Assembly: GCA_964388745.1 (NCBI GenBank)
Contig: CAYMBP010000009.1
Span: 1-50,804, forward strand
Direction of reading: 5' to 3'
DNA length: 50,804 nucleotides
Source of the DNA: CAYMBP01 sp964388745
GTDB lineage: Bacteria > Babelota > Babeliae > Babelales > RVW-14
The position numbers and the translations under genes are program-made. The notes beneath the pieces are model-generated. The model ran no database searches. It was not told the origin of the DNA and was given only the letters and a program-made list of their open reading frames with translations. Position 1 is the first letter of the stretch. Each line of letters opens with the position of its first letter. Below, piece by piece: positions 27,836-35,503 of this stretch.

Positions 27836-30364
27836 ATGAATGTACTAAAAATACTTAAAATACAACTTGCCATTATGCTCTTGTTCTCTATGGGAATGAG
27901 AGAGTGCTGGGCTGAAACAGATAACACATTAGTTACTATTGTCCGGCCAGAAATTGAAGTTGCACCAGAAGATGGTCCGGTGCTTCGATCGATTGAGACA
28001 GGAGATCGTGTTGTGTTAGTCTCCTATCGAGATGTACTTGAACCACATGTGCTTCGTGTAGATGAAGATAAAAAGCATGTTGTTGAAAGCAAAACTCACC
28101 CCAATCATCCGGCATGTCAATTTTTGGTAAGAAAAGATTCTGAAAACTTTTTACATTTTATTTCTGAGTATGCAAGTGATGAGGATGAAGAAAAAGCATT
28201 ATTTGCAGCAGATGATGGTACCTATAATGTTGGCCTTGTTAAAGATGAGGGGTTGCTTACTCAGCAGTGGGCACTTGATCATGATCAGGATCTTGAAAAG
28301 TGGTTTGGTCAGATTATTCGCTTGACATCACGAGCAACAGGAGCGCGACTTGCTGTTCCTTCAGAAACAATGAAAAAGCAACATGCAAAGCGGGTAACAA
28401 CGGCTATTGCTCCTGGAAAACCTGCAGGAGATGAGCGAGAGTCTCGTCTGAAAGTTGTATTTGCCAATGATCTAATTGATAAAATTATTGTTGGTGGAAG
28501 TAAAACTTTTAACTATCATGAAAAAATTCACTCTTGGTTTAATCCTATGTTTAGCAAAAAATGGAAGTCATCATCTGTTGGAAGTGTAGCATTGTCATTT
28601 AATGCAGAATCTAAAGGGGTGGTTGCAGTTGCTATTACTTCTGCTCCAGTAAGAGCGCTAGGTGGAATGTATTATATTCGCTTTGGTGTTATTGATGAAG
28701 ATACGGGTGAAGAGCAAATTGTTATCAGTAAAGATGTTATTGGCAGTACGCTTCATAGAATTAATTATGCAAAAAAAGAAAAAGATTCTTATTGGGTCAC
28801 TGTGAATAATGGTGTTATTAAAATTGGAACAGGAAAGAAAATTGGTGAAAATCAGGTCGGTTTTTACTCTGATGTTAATCCTCTTAAAACAGTGCAATAT
28901 GTTGGTCTTGGGGGTATTTCTGATGCCGTTAATTACTCAGAAATTACAATTACAAGTGACTTGACAACGCAAGTTGATGGAGAGCTGTATTTGCCTGCGG
29001 GATTTACAGAAGAATCTGGTCCCAAGATGAAAGCAATAGCTTCTGGATCACGCAAGGGAAAAATTGAAGCATGGGGTTTAAGCCTTGATGGCAATTTGTA
29101 CTACTGGGAAGTAGAGGGAGTTGTAAGTGGCTGGAGGCTTCATACGCCGCGGACAAGTGATGACGAAGTTCTTGAAGGTGTTCATGATCTTGCTTTATCA
29201 TCTGGCGGAATACTCTGTTGTTTAAGCCGTGGTAAAGCATATGAGTATAATTGGTCATCTGATCGCTGGATACAATTAAAGCTTGGTTCAGGAAATGAGC
29301 AGTTACGCTTTGATCAGATTGCTGTTGGTAATCGTGAAAATATTTGGGCAAGTGATGCGCAACATACTACTGTTTATCAACATAGTTCAACAGGTTGGAA
29401 AGAAAAAGCTGATGCTTGCATAGCTGTTTCTTGTGGGTATGATGGTACGGTTGTTGTACTTAATGATGCAGGTGAGCCTTATATTTATGATCCAAGTGCC
29501 CAAGAGAATGATTCTTGGATTGATATTTCAGTTGGGCAGTCAATTGTTCCAGAAAGTGAAATTCCTGGTTTTTCTGAAACAACAGATAAAAATATTCAGC
29601 TTGAGTCCCTTGCTGTTGTGAATAGCGAAGACATGTATGGTATTACAAAAGATTTAAAAATGGTTCGTTATACTGGTCTGGAGTGGCGCTGGGTAGTTGG
29701 TACTAATGTGAAAGAGCCATTTGATCTTGGCATTGCTCGAGGATTCTTTCAAGTACAGGCTAATGCAGCAGGAACATTGTTTGCAGTAACACCAAAAGGT
29801 TCTGTCTACAAGCGTGGTGGGCGAGGCGCAGAACAAAAACTTGCATTGAAAAAAGCAAAAGAAGAGGTTGGCATAGAGGATAAAGATAATGTTACGTCTG
29901 GAACATTAATCGCTAAACGTGAGCCATTGTACAAAAAATTGAAGATGAGAGAACGTGAAGGGAATAGGGGAAGAGGGGTTACTCGCCGAGGTAGGAGGAG
30001 CAGGGCACAAGAGGTTGTTCGAGATGTAAGAGTTAAGCGATTGAATCGTAGCAACTTAGGAGATAAAGTTATTAAGACATTGAAAAAAAATGCGGCATCA
30101 AAAATTTCAACAGCAAAAAAATTACGCTTTGGTGGTAAAACAACAGGGCTATCTCGAACACGATCTGAAAAAGCAAAATCAAAAGCAGCAATTGATCAAG
30201 CTGGAACAGAAGAAGATAGAACGCGAGGTCGAGCAATTATCAGCACTGCAGACATGAGAATGCTAGAGCGACGTCTATCTGGAAGAGAGTCTATTTCTCA
30301 AGGGTCTCGAGAGTCTCGAATTAAAGGTGCGCGACAGCATCGACGAGAAAAGGCCGAAGACTAA
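27836..30364 (+). CDS. Exported trefoil/PF12248-like/tectonin protein, basic tail (P7)
   Basis: Last paralog, 842 aa; ATG preceded by AGGGGAG. The signal peptide is IQLAIMLLFSMGMRECWA. Trefoil-like module about 50-205 (ETGDRVVLVSYRD opens it, TGARLAVPS near its end). PF12248-like domain about 240-375 (MYYIRFGVIDEDTGEE, YWVTVNNGVIKIGTGK, VQYVGLGG). Tectonin-like propeller about 398-660 (IASGSRKGKIEAWGLS; last blade VQANAAGTLFAVTPKG). The tail (about 690-842) is basic but mixes Lys with Arg (REGNRGRGVTRRGRRSRAQ) and ends REKAED, unlike the Arg/Ser tails of P1-P4. It closes the P5-P7 unit with a strong terminator. Confidence 0.87.
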   Translation: MNVLKILKIQLAIMLLFSMGMRECWAETDNTLVTIVRPEIEVAPEDGPVLRSIETGDRVVLVSYRDVLEPHVLRVDEDKKHVVESKTHPNHPACQFLVRKDSENFLHFISEYASDEDEEKALFAADDGTYNVGLVKDEGLLTQQWALDHDQDLEKWFGQIIRLTSRATGARLAVPSETMKKQHAKRVTTAIAPGKPAGDERESRLKVVFANDLIDKIIVGGSKTFNYHEKIHSWFNPMFSKKWKSSSVGSVALSFNAESKGVVAVAITSAPVRALGGMYYIRFGVIDEDTGEEQIVISKDVIGSTLHRINYAKKEKDSYWVTVNNGVIKIGTGKKIGENQVGFYSDVNPLKTVQYVGLGGISDAVNYSEITITSDLTTQVDGELYLPAGFTEESGPKMKAIASGSRKGKIEAWGLSLDGNLYYWEVEGVVSGWRLHTPRTSDDEVLEGVHDLALSSGGILCCLSRGKAYEYNWSSDRWIQLKLGSGNEQLRFDQIAVGNRENIWASDAQHTTVYQHSSTGWKEKADACIAVSCGYDGTVVVLNDAGEPYIYDPSAQENDSWIDISVGQSIVPESEIPGFSETTDKNIQLESLAVVNSEDMYGITKDLKMVRYTGLEWRWVVGTNVKEPFDLGIARGFFQVQANAAGTLFAVTPKGSVYKRGGRGAEQKLALKKAKEEVGIEDKDNVTSGTLIAKREPLYKKLKMREREGNRGRGVTRRGRRSRAQEVVRDVRVKRLNRSNLGDKVIKTLKKNAASKISTAKKLRFGGKTTGLSRTRSEKAKSKAAIDQAGTEEDRTRGRAIISTADMRMLERRLSGRESISQGSRESRIKGARQHRREKAED

Positions 30365-30389
30365 ACATTGAGGAATTAAGTGAAAACAT

Positions 30390-30418
30390 GTGGGCCCTTG
30401 TTTAAAACAAGGGCCCAC
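30390..30418 (+). terminator. Intrinsic terminator after P7
   Basis: Arms GTGGGCCCTTGTTT (30390-30403) and AAACAAGGGCCCAC (30405-30418), then TTTATTGTTTTT. It ends the paralog cluster, 100 bp before the 3' end of the convergent asnS gene. Confidence 0.88.
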
Positions 30419-30517
30419 TTTATTGTTTTTAAAGAGACTTTTTTAAGACAGTTACCCGATAAAGCTTATTGCTGAGTTAATTTTTTGTTATAAGAGTTAT
30501 GATAAATTCTAAAAATA

Positions 30518-31897
30518 TTAATAATTAATATGCTTAGGGTAGCGAGGAAAGGGAATAACATCTCTGATGTTATCAATGCCAGAGACATATTGAACAAGTC
30601 TTTCAAGCCCAAGTCCAAATCCTCCGTGCTGAACTGTTCCATATCTTCTTAAGTCGAGATACCAGGAATAGGTTTCTGGATCAAGTCCATGATGTTCCAT
30701 TTTTGCTTTAAGTTGTTCATAGCGCTCTTCACGTTGTGAGCCTCCAATAATTTCTCCAATGCCAGGTACAATAATATCAAATGCCGCAACAGTTTTGCCA
30801 TCATTATTGTCTCGCATATAAAATGCTTTAACTGCTGCAGGATAGTCTGTAATGACAACGGGCCCTTTGCAATGTTCTTGTGCAATATATCGTTCATGCT
30901 CAGTTTGGAGGTTAATGCCCCATGAGACAGGGTATTCAAATTTTTTTTCTGATCGTTCAAGAATATCAATTACTTGTGAATAAGTCAGTTGAGTAAACGG
31001 TTGATTGACTACTTGTTCTAACTGGGTAATAATACCAGGCTGAATGCGTTGGTCACAAAAGGTAAGGTCATCGTAGTGATGTTCAAGCACTTGCTTGATA
31101 CAAAAGGTGAGATAATTTTGAGCACATGAAATAACATCTTGCATGTCGGCGAATGCAAGCTCAGGTTCAATCATCCAAAATTCGGCAAGATGTCGAGCTG
31201 TATTAGAATTTTCCGCACGAAAAGTAGGTCCAAAAGTATAGACATTGTGCATGCCACAGGCATAGGCTTCAACGTTAAGTTGTCCTGAAACAGTTAAGTA
31301 AGTTGCTTTTCCAAAAAAATCATCTTCTGCTCCAACTGCTTTTTGTTCAGCGTAGGGGTTGCGAGTGGTAACATTAAATAATTCTCCAGCTCCTTCACAA
31401 TCAAGTGAGGTAAGAATGGGTGTATGAATATATAAAAATCCATGCTCTTGGAAAAATTGATGAGTTGCATAACTTAATCTATTGCGAATTCGCGTTGCAG
31501 CACCAATTGTATTGGTGCGTGGTCGCAGGTGAGCAATCGTACGCAAAAATTCAAGGGTGTGATGTTTTTTTTGAAGAGGATAACTATCTGCGTCGCACGT
31601 TCCAGTTATTGTAATATTTGTAGCATGTAGTTCAATTGTTTGTCCTTTACCACTACTTTCAACTAATTTGCCAGTTGCAATAAGACTTGCTCCGGTGATA
31701 ATTGATTTGGACATTGTTTCATAATTGGGCATACTTGCGTCAACAATAACTTGAAGAGGATTAAAGCATGAACCATCATGAATGGTGATAAATGAAAATG
31801 TTTTTTGATTACGAGCACTTTTTACCCAACCTTGAACATTGATTGTCTGACCAACCTGTTCTTTATTAAGTGCTTTAATGCGCAATAGCTTGTCCAT
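30518..31897 (-). CDS. asnS: Asparaginyl-tRNA synthetase
   Basis: A 459-aa class IIb synthetase that charges tRNA-Asn with asparagine in the cytoplasm. The N-terminal OB-fold anticodon-binding domain (about 18-105) has VQGWVKSARNQKTFSF. The catalytic core shows motif 2 (FRAENSNTARHLAEFWMIEP) and motif 3 (GFGLGLERLVQYVSG), followed by NIRDVIPFPRYP. Length and C-terminus fit AsnRS rather than AspRS: the large AspRS insertion domain is absent. Its start lies 6 bp from the end of the upstream peroxiredoxin gene, so it is the last gene of a three-gene minus-strand unit beginning near 33014. No clear terminator is seen in the 100 bp after its stop. Confidence 0.95.
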   Translation of the reverse strand: MDKLLRIKALNKEQVGQTINVQGWVKSARNQKTFSFITIHDGSCFNPLQVIVDASMPNYETMSKSIITGASLIATGKLVESSGKGQTIELHATNITITGTCDADSYPLQKKHHTLEFLRTIAHLRPRTNTIGAATRIRNRLSYATHQFFQEHGFLYIHTPILTSLDCEGAGELFNVTTRNPYAEQKAVGAEDDFFGKATYLTVSGQLNVEAYACGMHNVYTFGPTFRAENSNTARHLAEFWMIEPELAFADMQDVISCAQNYLTFCIKQVLEHHYDDLTFCDQRIQPGIITQLEQVVNQPFTQLTYSQVIDILERSEKKFEYPVSWGINLQTEHERYIAQEHCKGPVVITDYPAAVKAFYMRDNNDGKTVAAFDIIVPGIGEIIGGSQREERYEQLKAKMEHHGLDPETYSWYLDLRRYGTVQHGGFGLGLERLVQYVSGIDNIRDVIPFPRYPKHINY

Positions 31898-31903
31898 AAT
31901 GAT

Positions 31904-32464
31904 TTAAGCTTTCTTTTGAGTTGCTTCAATTTTGTTAAATTGCTTAATAATGTCTTGGGCATGAGTAGAGACATGAACCTTGTTCATGATATCAACAATT
32001 ATTTTTTGATTATTGGTATTATCAATTAAGATAGTGACTCGCTTGACAAATGAAGTAACAAGCCAATCTGAATAAGCACCATATGCTTTTGCTACTTTTT
32101 TATTTTCATCAATAAGTAAAGGGAAAGGAAGGTTGTGTTTCTTTTTAAAACTCTGATGCTCTTGCTTTGAGTTTGGACTTATTCCCCATATAACAATATT
32201 ATGATCTTTTAATGAAGCAAAGTTATCTCGTATATTACATGCCTGTTTTTTGCAACCAGGAGTCTCATCCCATGGGTAAAAATAAAGAGCAATTTTCTTA
32301 CCCTTGAGATCATTATCATCAAGGCTTCGTAGGGTGTCTGTATCATCATACAATGTAAAATTTGGTGCCTTTTCTCCAACTTGAGCCATTATTGTTGCCT
32401 TACTCGTTAATGGTGTTATTGAAAGAATAAAACTATAGAAAAGAGTTATTTTTATAACATGCAT
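31904..32464 (-). CDS. bcp: Exported peroxiredoxin (BCP/PrxQ type)
   Basis: A 186-aa thiol peroxidase of the BCP/PrxQ family, which reduces peroxides using thioredoxin-like donors. The active site PWDETPGC matches PxxxTxxC, and the second cysteine of CKKQAC sits five residues on, as in the atypical 2-Cys PrxQ group. The distal Arg is in KRVTILID. It carries an N-terminal hydrophobic segment (ITLFYSFILSITPLTSKA) that looks like a signal peptide, so it may work in the periplasm, which is unusual for this normally cytosolic family. It lies between a second homologous gene (10 bp away) and asnS (6 bp away). Confidence 0.9.
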   Translation of the reverse strand: MHVIKITLFYSFILSITPLTSKATIMAQVGEKAPNFTLYDDTDTLRSLDDNDLKGKKIALYFYPWDETPGCKKQACNIRDNFASLKDHNIVIWGISPNSKQEHQSFKKKHNLPFPLLIDENKKVAKAYGAYSDWLVTSFVKRVTILIDNTNNQKIIVDIMNKVHVSTHAQDIIKQFNKIEATQKKA

Positions 32465-32474
32465 ATTATTTCCT

Positions 32475-33014
32475 TTATTCAGTGCTTAATCCATGACTAT
32501 AGGATTCTATAATTTTTTGTGCATGTTGAGTGACGTCAATTCCATTCATAATATTAACGATAATGCCCTTTTCGTCAATAAGATAGGTAGTGCGAGAAGG
32601 CATTGGAGCATACATGAAGTACCACCAGGATACTGCATTATATATGCGGGCAACTTTTTTAGTTGGGTCGCTTAGTAGTATAAAGGGTAATTTATATTTA
32701 TCCTTAAACTTTTTATGAGATTCTGGTGGATCAAAATTAATACCTATAATGACAATATTATACTTGATAAGCTCTTGGTAATAATCTCTTAAGTTACAGG
32801 CTTGTTTGGTGCAATATGGACTTTCGTTTTTGGGGTAAAAGAAAAGGACAATTTTTTTACCAAGATAATTATGTAATTCTTGTTCGTTGCCATTTTCATC
32901 TTTAAGAATAAAATTTGGAGCCTTCATTCCATAGTATAAGACAGGCTCTTGAACAATAGTGTTAACAATCAATCCTGTTACAATAGTAAAAAAGAGCAGG
33001 GCAATCCATTTCAT
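32475..33014 (-). CDS. bcp: Membrane-anchored or exported peroxiredoxin (BCP/PrxQ type)
   Basis: A 179-aa paralog of the neighbouring peroxiredoxin. The start was set at 33014 rather than 33074, because AGGAG lies upstream and the product then begins with a hydrophobic helix (WIALLFFTIVTGLIV), a signal peptide or anchor. The active site is PKNESPYC, with Ser in place of the usual Thr (a tolerated substitution), and CTKQAC supplies the possible resolving cysteine. The distal Arg lies in SRTTYLID. It is first in a unit with the second peroxiredoxin and asnS. A tandem pair of exported peroxiredoxins suggests defence against oxidants met in the periplasm, by inference. Confidence 0.88.
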   Translation of the reverse strand: MKWIALLFFTIVTGLIVNTIVQEPVLYYGMKAPNFILKDENGNEQELHNYLGKKIVLFFYPKNESPYCTKQACNLRDYYQELIKYNIVIIGINFDPPESHKKFKDKYKLPFILLSDPTKKVARIYNAVSWWYFMYAPMPSRTTYLIDEKGIIVNIMNGIDVTQHAQKIIESYSHGLSTE

Positions 33015-33059
33015 GATATCTGTCTCCTGTTTTAAGAGAGGGCAAAATAATTTATTTGC

Positions 33060-33088
33060 AGTATAAATAATCACTCTTTATTTGTCAT
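33060..33088 (-). promoter_or_regulatory. Putative promoter of the peroxiredoxin-asnS unit
   Basis: Read on the minus strand: ATGACA (33088-33083), 17-base spacer, TATACT (33065-33060), 46 bp before the ATG at 33014. It is a normal sigma-70 layout and contrasts with the 19-base spacers before the large paralogs. Confidence 0.5.
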
Positions 33089-33169
33089 ATTTTGCTTCAA
33101 TGCTTATAAAAAATATTAAGAAAAGCCTTATCAAAAGGGCGTTTGTTAAATAATGAGACTTTGATAAAG

Positions 33170-33197
33170 TTGAATTATGTAGGTTATGGCTTATATT
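33170..33197 (+). promoter_or_regulatory. Possible promoter of the 33229 gene
   Basis: TTGAAT (33170-33175), 16-base spacer, TATATT (33192-33197), 31 bp before the start codon. The match is modest in AT-rich DNA. Confidence 0.35.
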
Positions 33198-33228
33198 TTA
33201 ATTAAAAGTCCTAAATGGAGGTTTTTTT

Positions 33229-34428
33229 ATGAAAAAGAATTTTCTTCTTTTATTATCAACGGCGTTTCTTCTTGGTGGTCAAGCTTTTGCCATGGAGTCT
33301 AATAAAGATTCTGGTAAGAGTGAAAAAAAGGCAAATAACAGTGTTGTTGTTGCTCAAGGCCGCACCCTTTCTGTGCCAATGGTAACAATTCCACTGAGTC
33401 CTAGTAATGTTATGATTACCGGATTAAGAGTTGGAAATAATGAAGCAACAGCTGAGCAGCGCTCCGCTTTTATACACTACCTTTTTCGCTTACTTGACAC
33501 GAATTCTCATAATAATGATGTAATGCAGGTGAGTCAGGTTCTTCGCTTTGTAAATGAAAATGGTTTGCGAAATCTTTGTATTGCTCAAGAAGGGAGTACA
33601 ACCATATTTAATGTCTTACTTCCACAATTAATTAATGGTGCAATAGATGCACTTAACGAAGTTCGACGAGATCAACAATTAAGATTAATTGATAGTGTTC
33701 AAATTGGATTAATTGGTGCGACTAATGATAATCAGGAAATTGGACGCCTTCAAATTAATTATACGAGAGATGGTCTTGGTGCAGATATTGCAATGTCTGG
33801 ACGTCTTATTGCTCCAGAAACGACAACAACTACAACTTCGAGTTCAACAACTACAACTTCGAGTTCAACAACTACAACTTCGAGTTCATCAAATTCAGAG
33901 CAAGCTTGTCTGGATAGTCAGTCACCAGCAAGTAAAACGGTTGCTGGTTGGGGATCATTTTTGTGGCAGTATTATTCTCAGAAAGTTGCACCTAAAGCTC
34001 AAGCTGTTGCATCTAATGTCCGCAGCGTAGTAAACAGGGGAAAAAATTGGTATACAAGCACTCGTGAGTATCTTAACTCATTAAGGATTCGTACTCAAAA
34101 TGGATATGCTGCTACACGAGCAAAGCTTATTGCTGCTGCCCGTGGTATTGATACTTTTTACAACGAGAAAAAAGAACAAGCTGTGAGCGGCTTTGATAGA
34201 ACAACAAGTGCGGTTTCAAATCTTTTTCAGCGTAACCGTACCTTGGAAGTAAAAGAAGCAGAAGTAGAAAAGTCAAATGAGGATGCAGCATCTACTGAAA
34301 ATACAGCATCGACTATTCCTGTATCACAAAGCAATGATGAAGAGAACGAAGAACGCGAGCCTACAGAAGAAACAAGTAAATTGGTAGCTCCTATAAGACT
34401 AGATATAGTTAAAAAAGAAAAAGAGTAA
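33229..34428 (+). CDS. Secreted protein with Thr/Ser heptad repeat
   Basis: A 399-aa protein, unrecognised. Clean signal peptide (FLLLLSTAFLLGGQAFA, cleavage before MES near residue 22); GGAGG precedes the ATG. Residues 45-195 form a compact region, VPMVTIPLSPSNVMITGL through RLIAPE, without a family I can name. A Thr/Ser run follows (about 197-224), built from three perfect 21-bp repeats that encode TTTTSSS. Residues 235-340 are basic, Ala-, Tyr- and Trp-containing helical sequence (WGSFLWQYYSQKV, YTSTREYLNSLR), and the end is acidic. The Thr/Ser run probably serves as a flexible linker. It stands alone, ended by a hairpin shared with the convergent membrane-protein gene. Confidence 0.8.
   Translation: MKKNFLLLLSTAFLLGGQAFAMESNKDSGKSEKKANNSVVVAQGRTLSVPMVTIPLSPSNVMITGLRVGNNEATAEQRSAFIHYLFRLLDTNSHNNDVMQVSQVLRFVNENGLRNLCIAQEGSTTIFNVLLPQLINGAIDALNEVRRDQQLRLIDSVQIGLIGATNDNQEIGRLQINYTRDGLGADIAMSGRLIAPETTTTTTSSSTTTTSSSTTTTSSSSNSEQACLDSQSPASKTVAGWGSFLWQYYSQKVAPKAQAVASNVRSVVNRGKNWYTSTREYLNSLRIRTQNGYAATRAKLIAAARGIDTFYNEKKEQAVSGFDRTTSAVSNLFQRNRTLEVKEAEVEKSNEDAASTENTASTIPVSQSNDEENEEREPTEETSKLVAPIRLDIVKKEKE
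33824..33886 (+). repeat. Three perfect 21-bp tandem repeats
   Basis: The unit CAACAACTACAACTTCGAGT plus T occurs three times without mismatch inside the 33229 gene and encodes a Thr/Ser heptad. Perfect identity implies recent duplication and probable length variation between strains; loss or gain of a unit keeps the frame. Confidence 0.9.
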
Positions 34429-34461
34429 TTTTTCTTTTTTAACTATAAAATAAAAAGACTT

Positions 34462-34490
34462 AGAGCCACGTGTTGTCAACACGTGGCTCT
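34462..34490. terminator. Bidirectional intrinsic terminator
   Basis: Arms AGAGCCACGTGTTG (34462-34475) and CAACACGTGGCTCT (34477-34490), then a T-run on the plus strand and an A-rich flank that gives T on the minus strand. It lies between two convergent genes and can serve both. Confidence 0.85.
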
Positions 34491-34506
34491 TTTTTAATAT
34501 AAAAAG

Positions 34507-35193
34507 TTATTGAGTTTGTTGATGAAAAGTATAAGTCATAATATTTTGAGCATGTTTGATTGCAAAACGCACAAAATGTAAAGTAAGTACTTGACCGGAA
34601 GCTAATACTAGTCGTTCAACGGCAACAATAGGAATGAGAGCAAACCATTGGGCTGGAGAAAAGGGTATTAAGAGCATGGTGATAATACTTCCAACCGCGT
34701 GAGCAATAAATGTACTTGAAAGAGCAAAGGCAAGTTCACTTTGCACAATTTTGTATCGATTAAGAGACCAAAGTGCAACAGGGATAAGCCAGTAAAGCGG
34801 ATACAGTGAGCTTTCGTTAATTCCATTGTAGCCAACAAAAAGAGTTATAAGGCTTAACGGTAATCCAACGTGAAGGAGTCCATTAGCAAGACTGAGCATG
34901 GTAGATTGTTTAGAGGAGCTATTCAATCCGTATGAGCAAGTTGCCATAAGGGTTGGTATACCAAGAGTGAGTGGTGCACTTTTAAAAAAATATTTGATTA
35001 CGTACCACAGTCCAATTCCTATGCTCGCTGTTCCTAGTGAACTAACATTGACGAGTGATGAAAGAATCCAAAATGTTCCAGAGATAGTTTGCCTACTGCT
35101 ACCTTGCATCCAAGAAAGCGTAATGAGTGAAAAGAGGTGAAGCAGGGTAATGCTTCCAATAGACTTCATAAAAAACGATTTTAGATGGTTCAT
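34507..35193 (-). CDS. Polytopic membrane protein, unknown function
   Basis: A 228-aa hydrophobic protein with six or seven likely membrane helices (among them SIGSITLLHLFSLITLSW, GTASIGIGLWYVI, HVGLPLSLITLFVGY, LYPLYWLIPVALWSL, IAHAVGSIITMLLIPF and WFALIPIVAVERLVLASG). AAGGAT lies upstream of the start. Size and helix count recall substrate-binding subunits of small-molecule transporters, but no family signature is firm enough to name. It stands alone between a convergent neighbour and a long spacer. Confidence 0.75.
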   Translation of the reverse strand: MNHLKSFFMKSIGSITLLHLFSLITLSWMQGSSRQTISGTFWILSSLVNVSSLGTASIGIGLWYVIKYFFKSAPLTLGIPTLMATCSYGLNSSSKQSTMLSLANGLLHVGLPLSLITLFVGYNGINESSLYPLYWLIPVALWSLNRYKIVQSELAFALSSTFIAHAVGSIITMLLIPFSPAQWFALIPIVAVERLVLASGQVLTLHFVRFAIKHAQNIMTYTFHQQTQ

Positions 35194-35463
35194 GATGAGT
35201 AATCCTTATAGAAAGTTAAATAATATTTTTTTGATAATATTTTCAGTATAGCAGAAAGGTAAAATGTGTGGAGTGTTGAGATTGTTGTGCATGCACAATG
35301 ATTATGTTGATCTATAAGATTCTCTATTGTTCTGCTCTATGGGCATTGTGGTAGTTTATACAAGTGCTGGAGTCATCATCTTGAAGCGTAGCGATAGGAT
35401 CAATTCTGCTTTGTTAAAGCCCAGGGTTGTGATGTAAGTCTAGAATCTATACTGCATGAGTAG
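35194..35463. other. Intergenic spacer containing one dispersed repeat
   Basis: No gene. It holds a short inverted repeat around TTGTGCATGCACAA (about 35285-35298) and a copy of the dispersed element at 35372-35402. Confidence 0.5.
35372..35402. repeat. Dispersed AGCGAAGCGATAGA-type repeat copy
   Basis: GTCATCATCTTGAAGCGTAG followed by CGATAGGATCAA, a diverged copy of the element found at 44823, 46086, 50601 and 50692. Confidence 0.55.
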
Positions 35464-35490
35464 TAAGCGAAGGCTTAATGCCTTCGCTTA
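35464..35490 (-). terminator. Terminator-like hairpin after the MerR gene
   Basis: TAAGCGAAGGC (35464-35474), loop TTAAT, GCCTTCGCTTA (35480-35490), 13 bp beyond the MerR stop. There is no strong T-run on the minus strand, so efficiency is uncertain. Confidence 0.55.
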
Positions 35491-35503
35491 TTCTAAATTA
35501 TTA

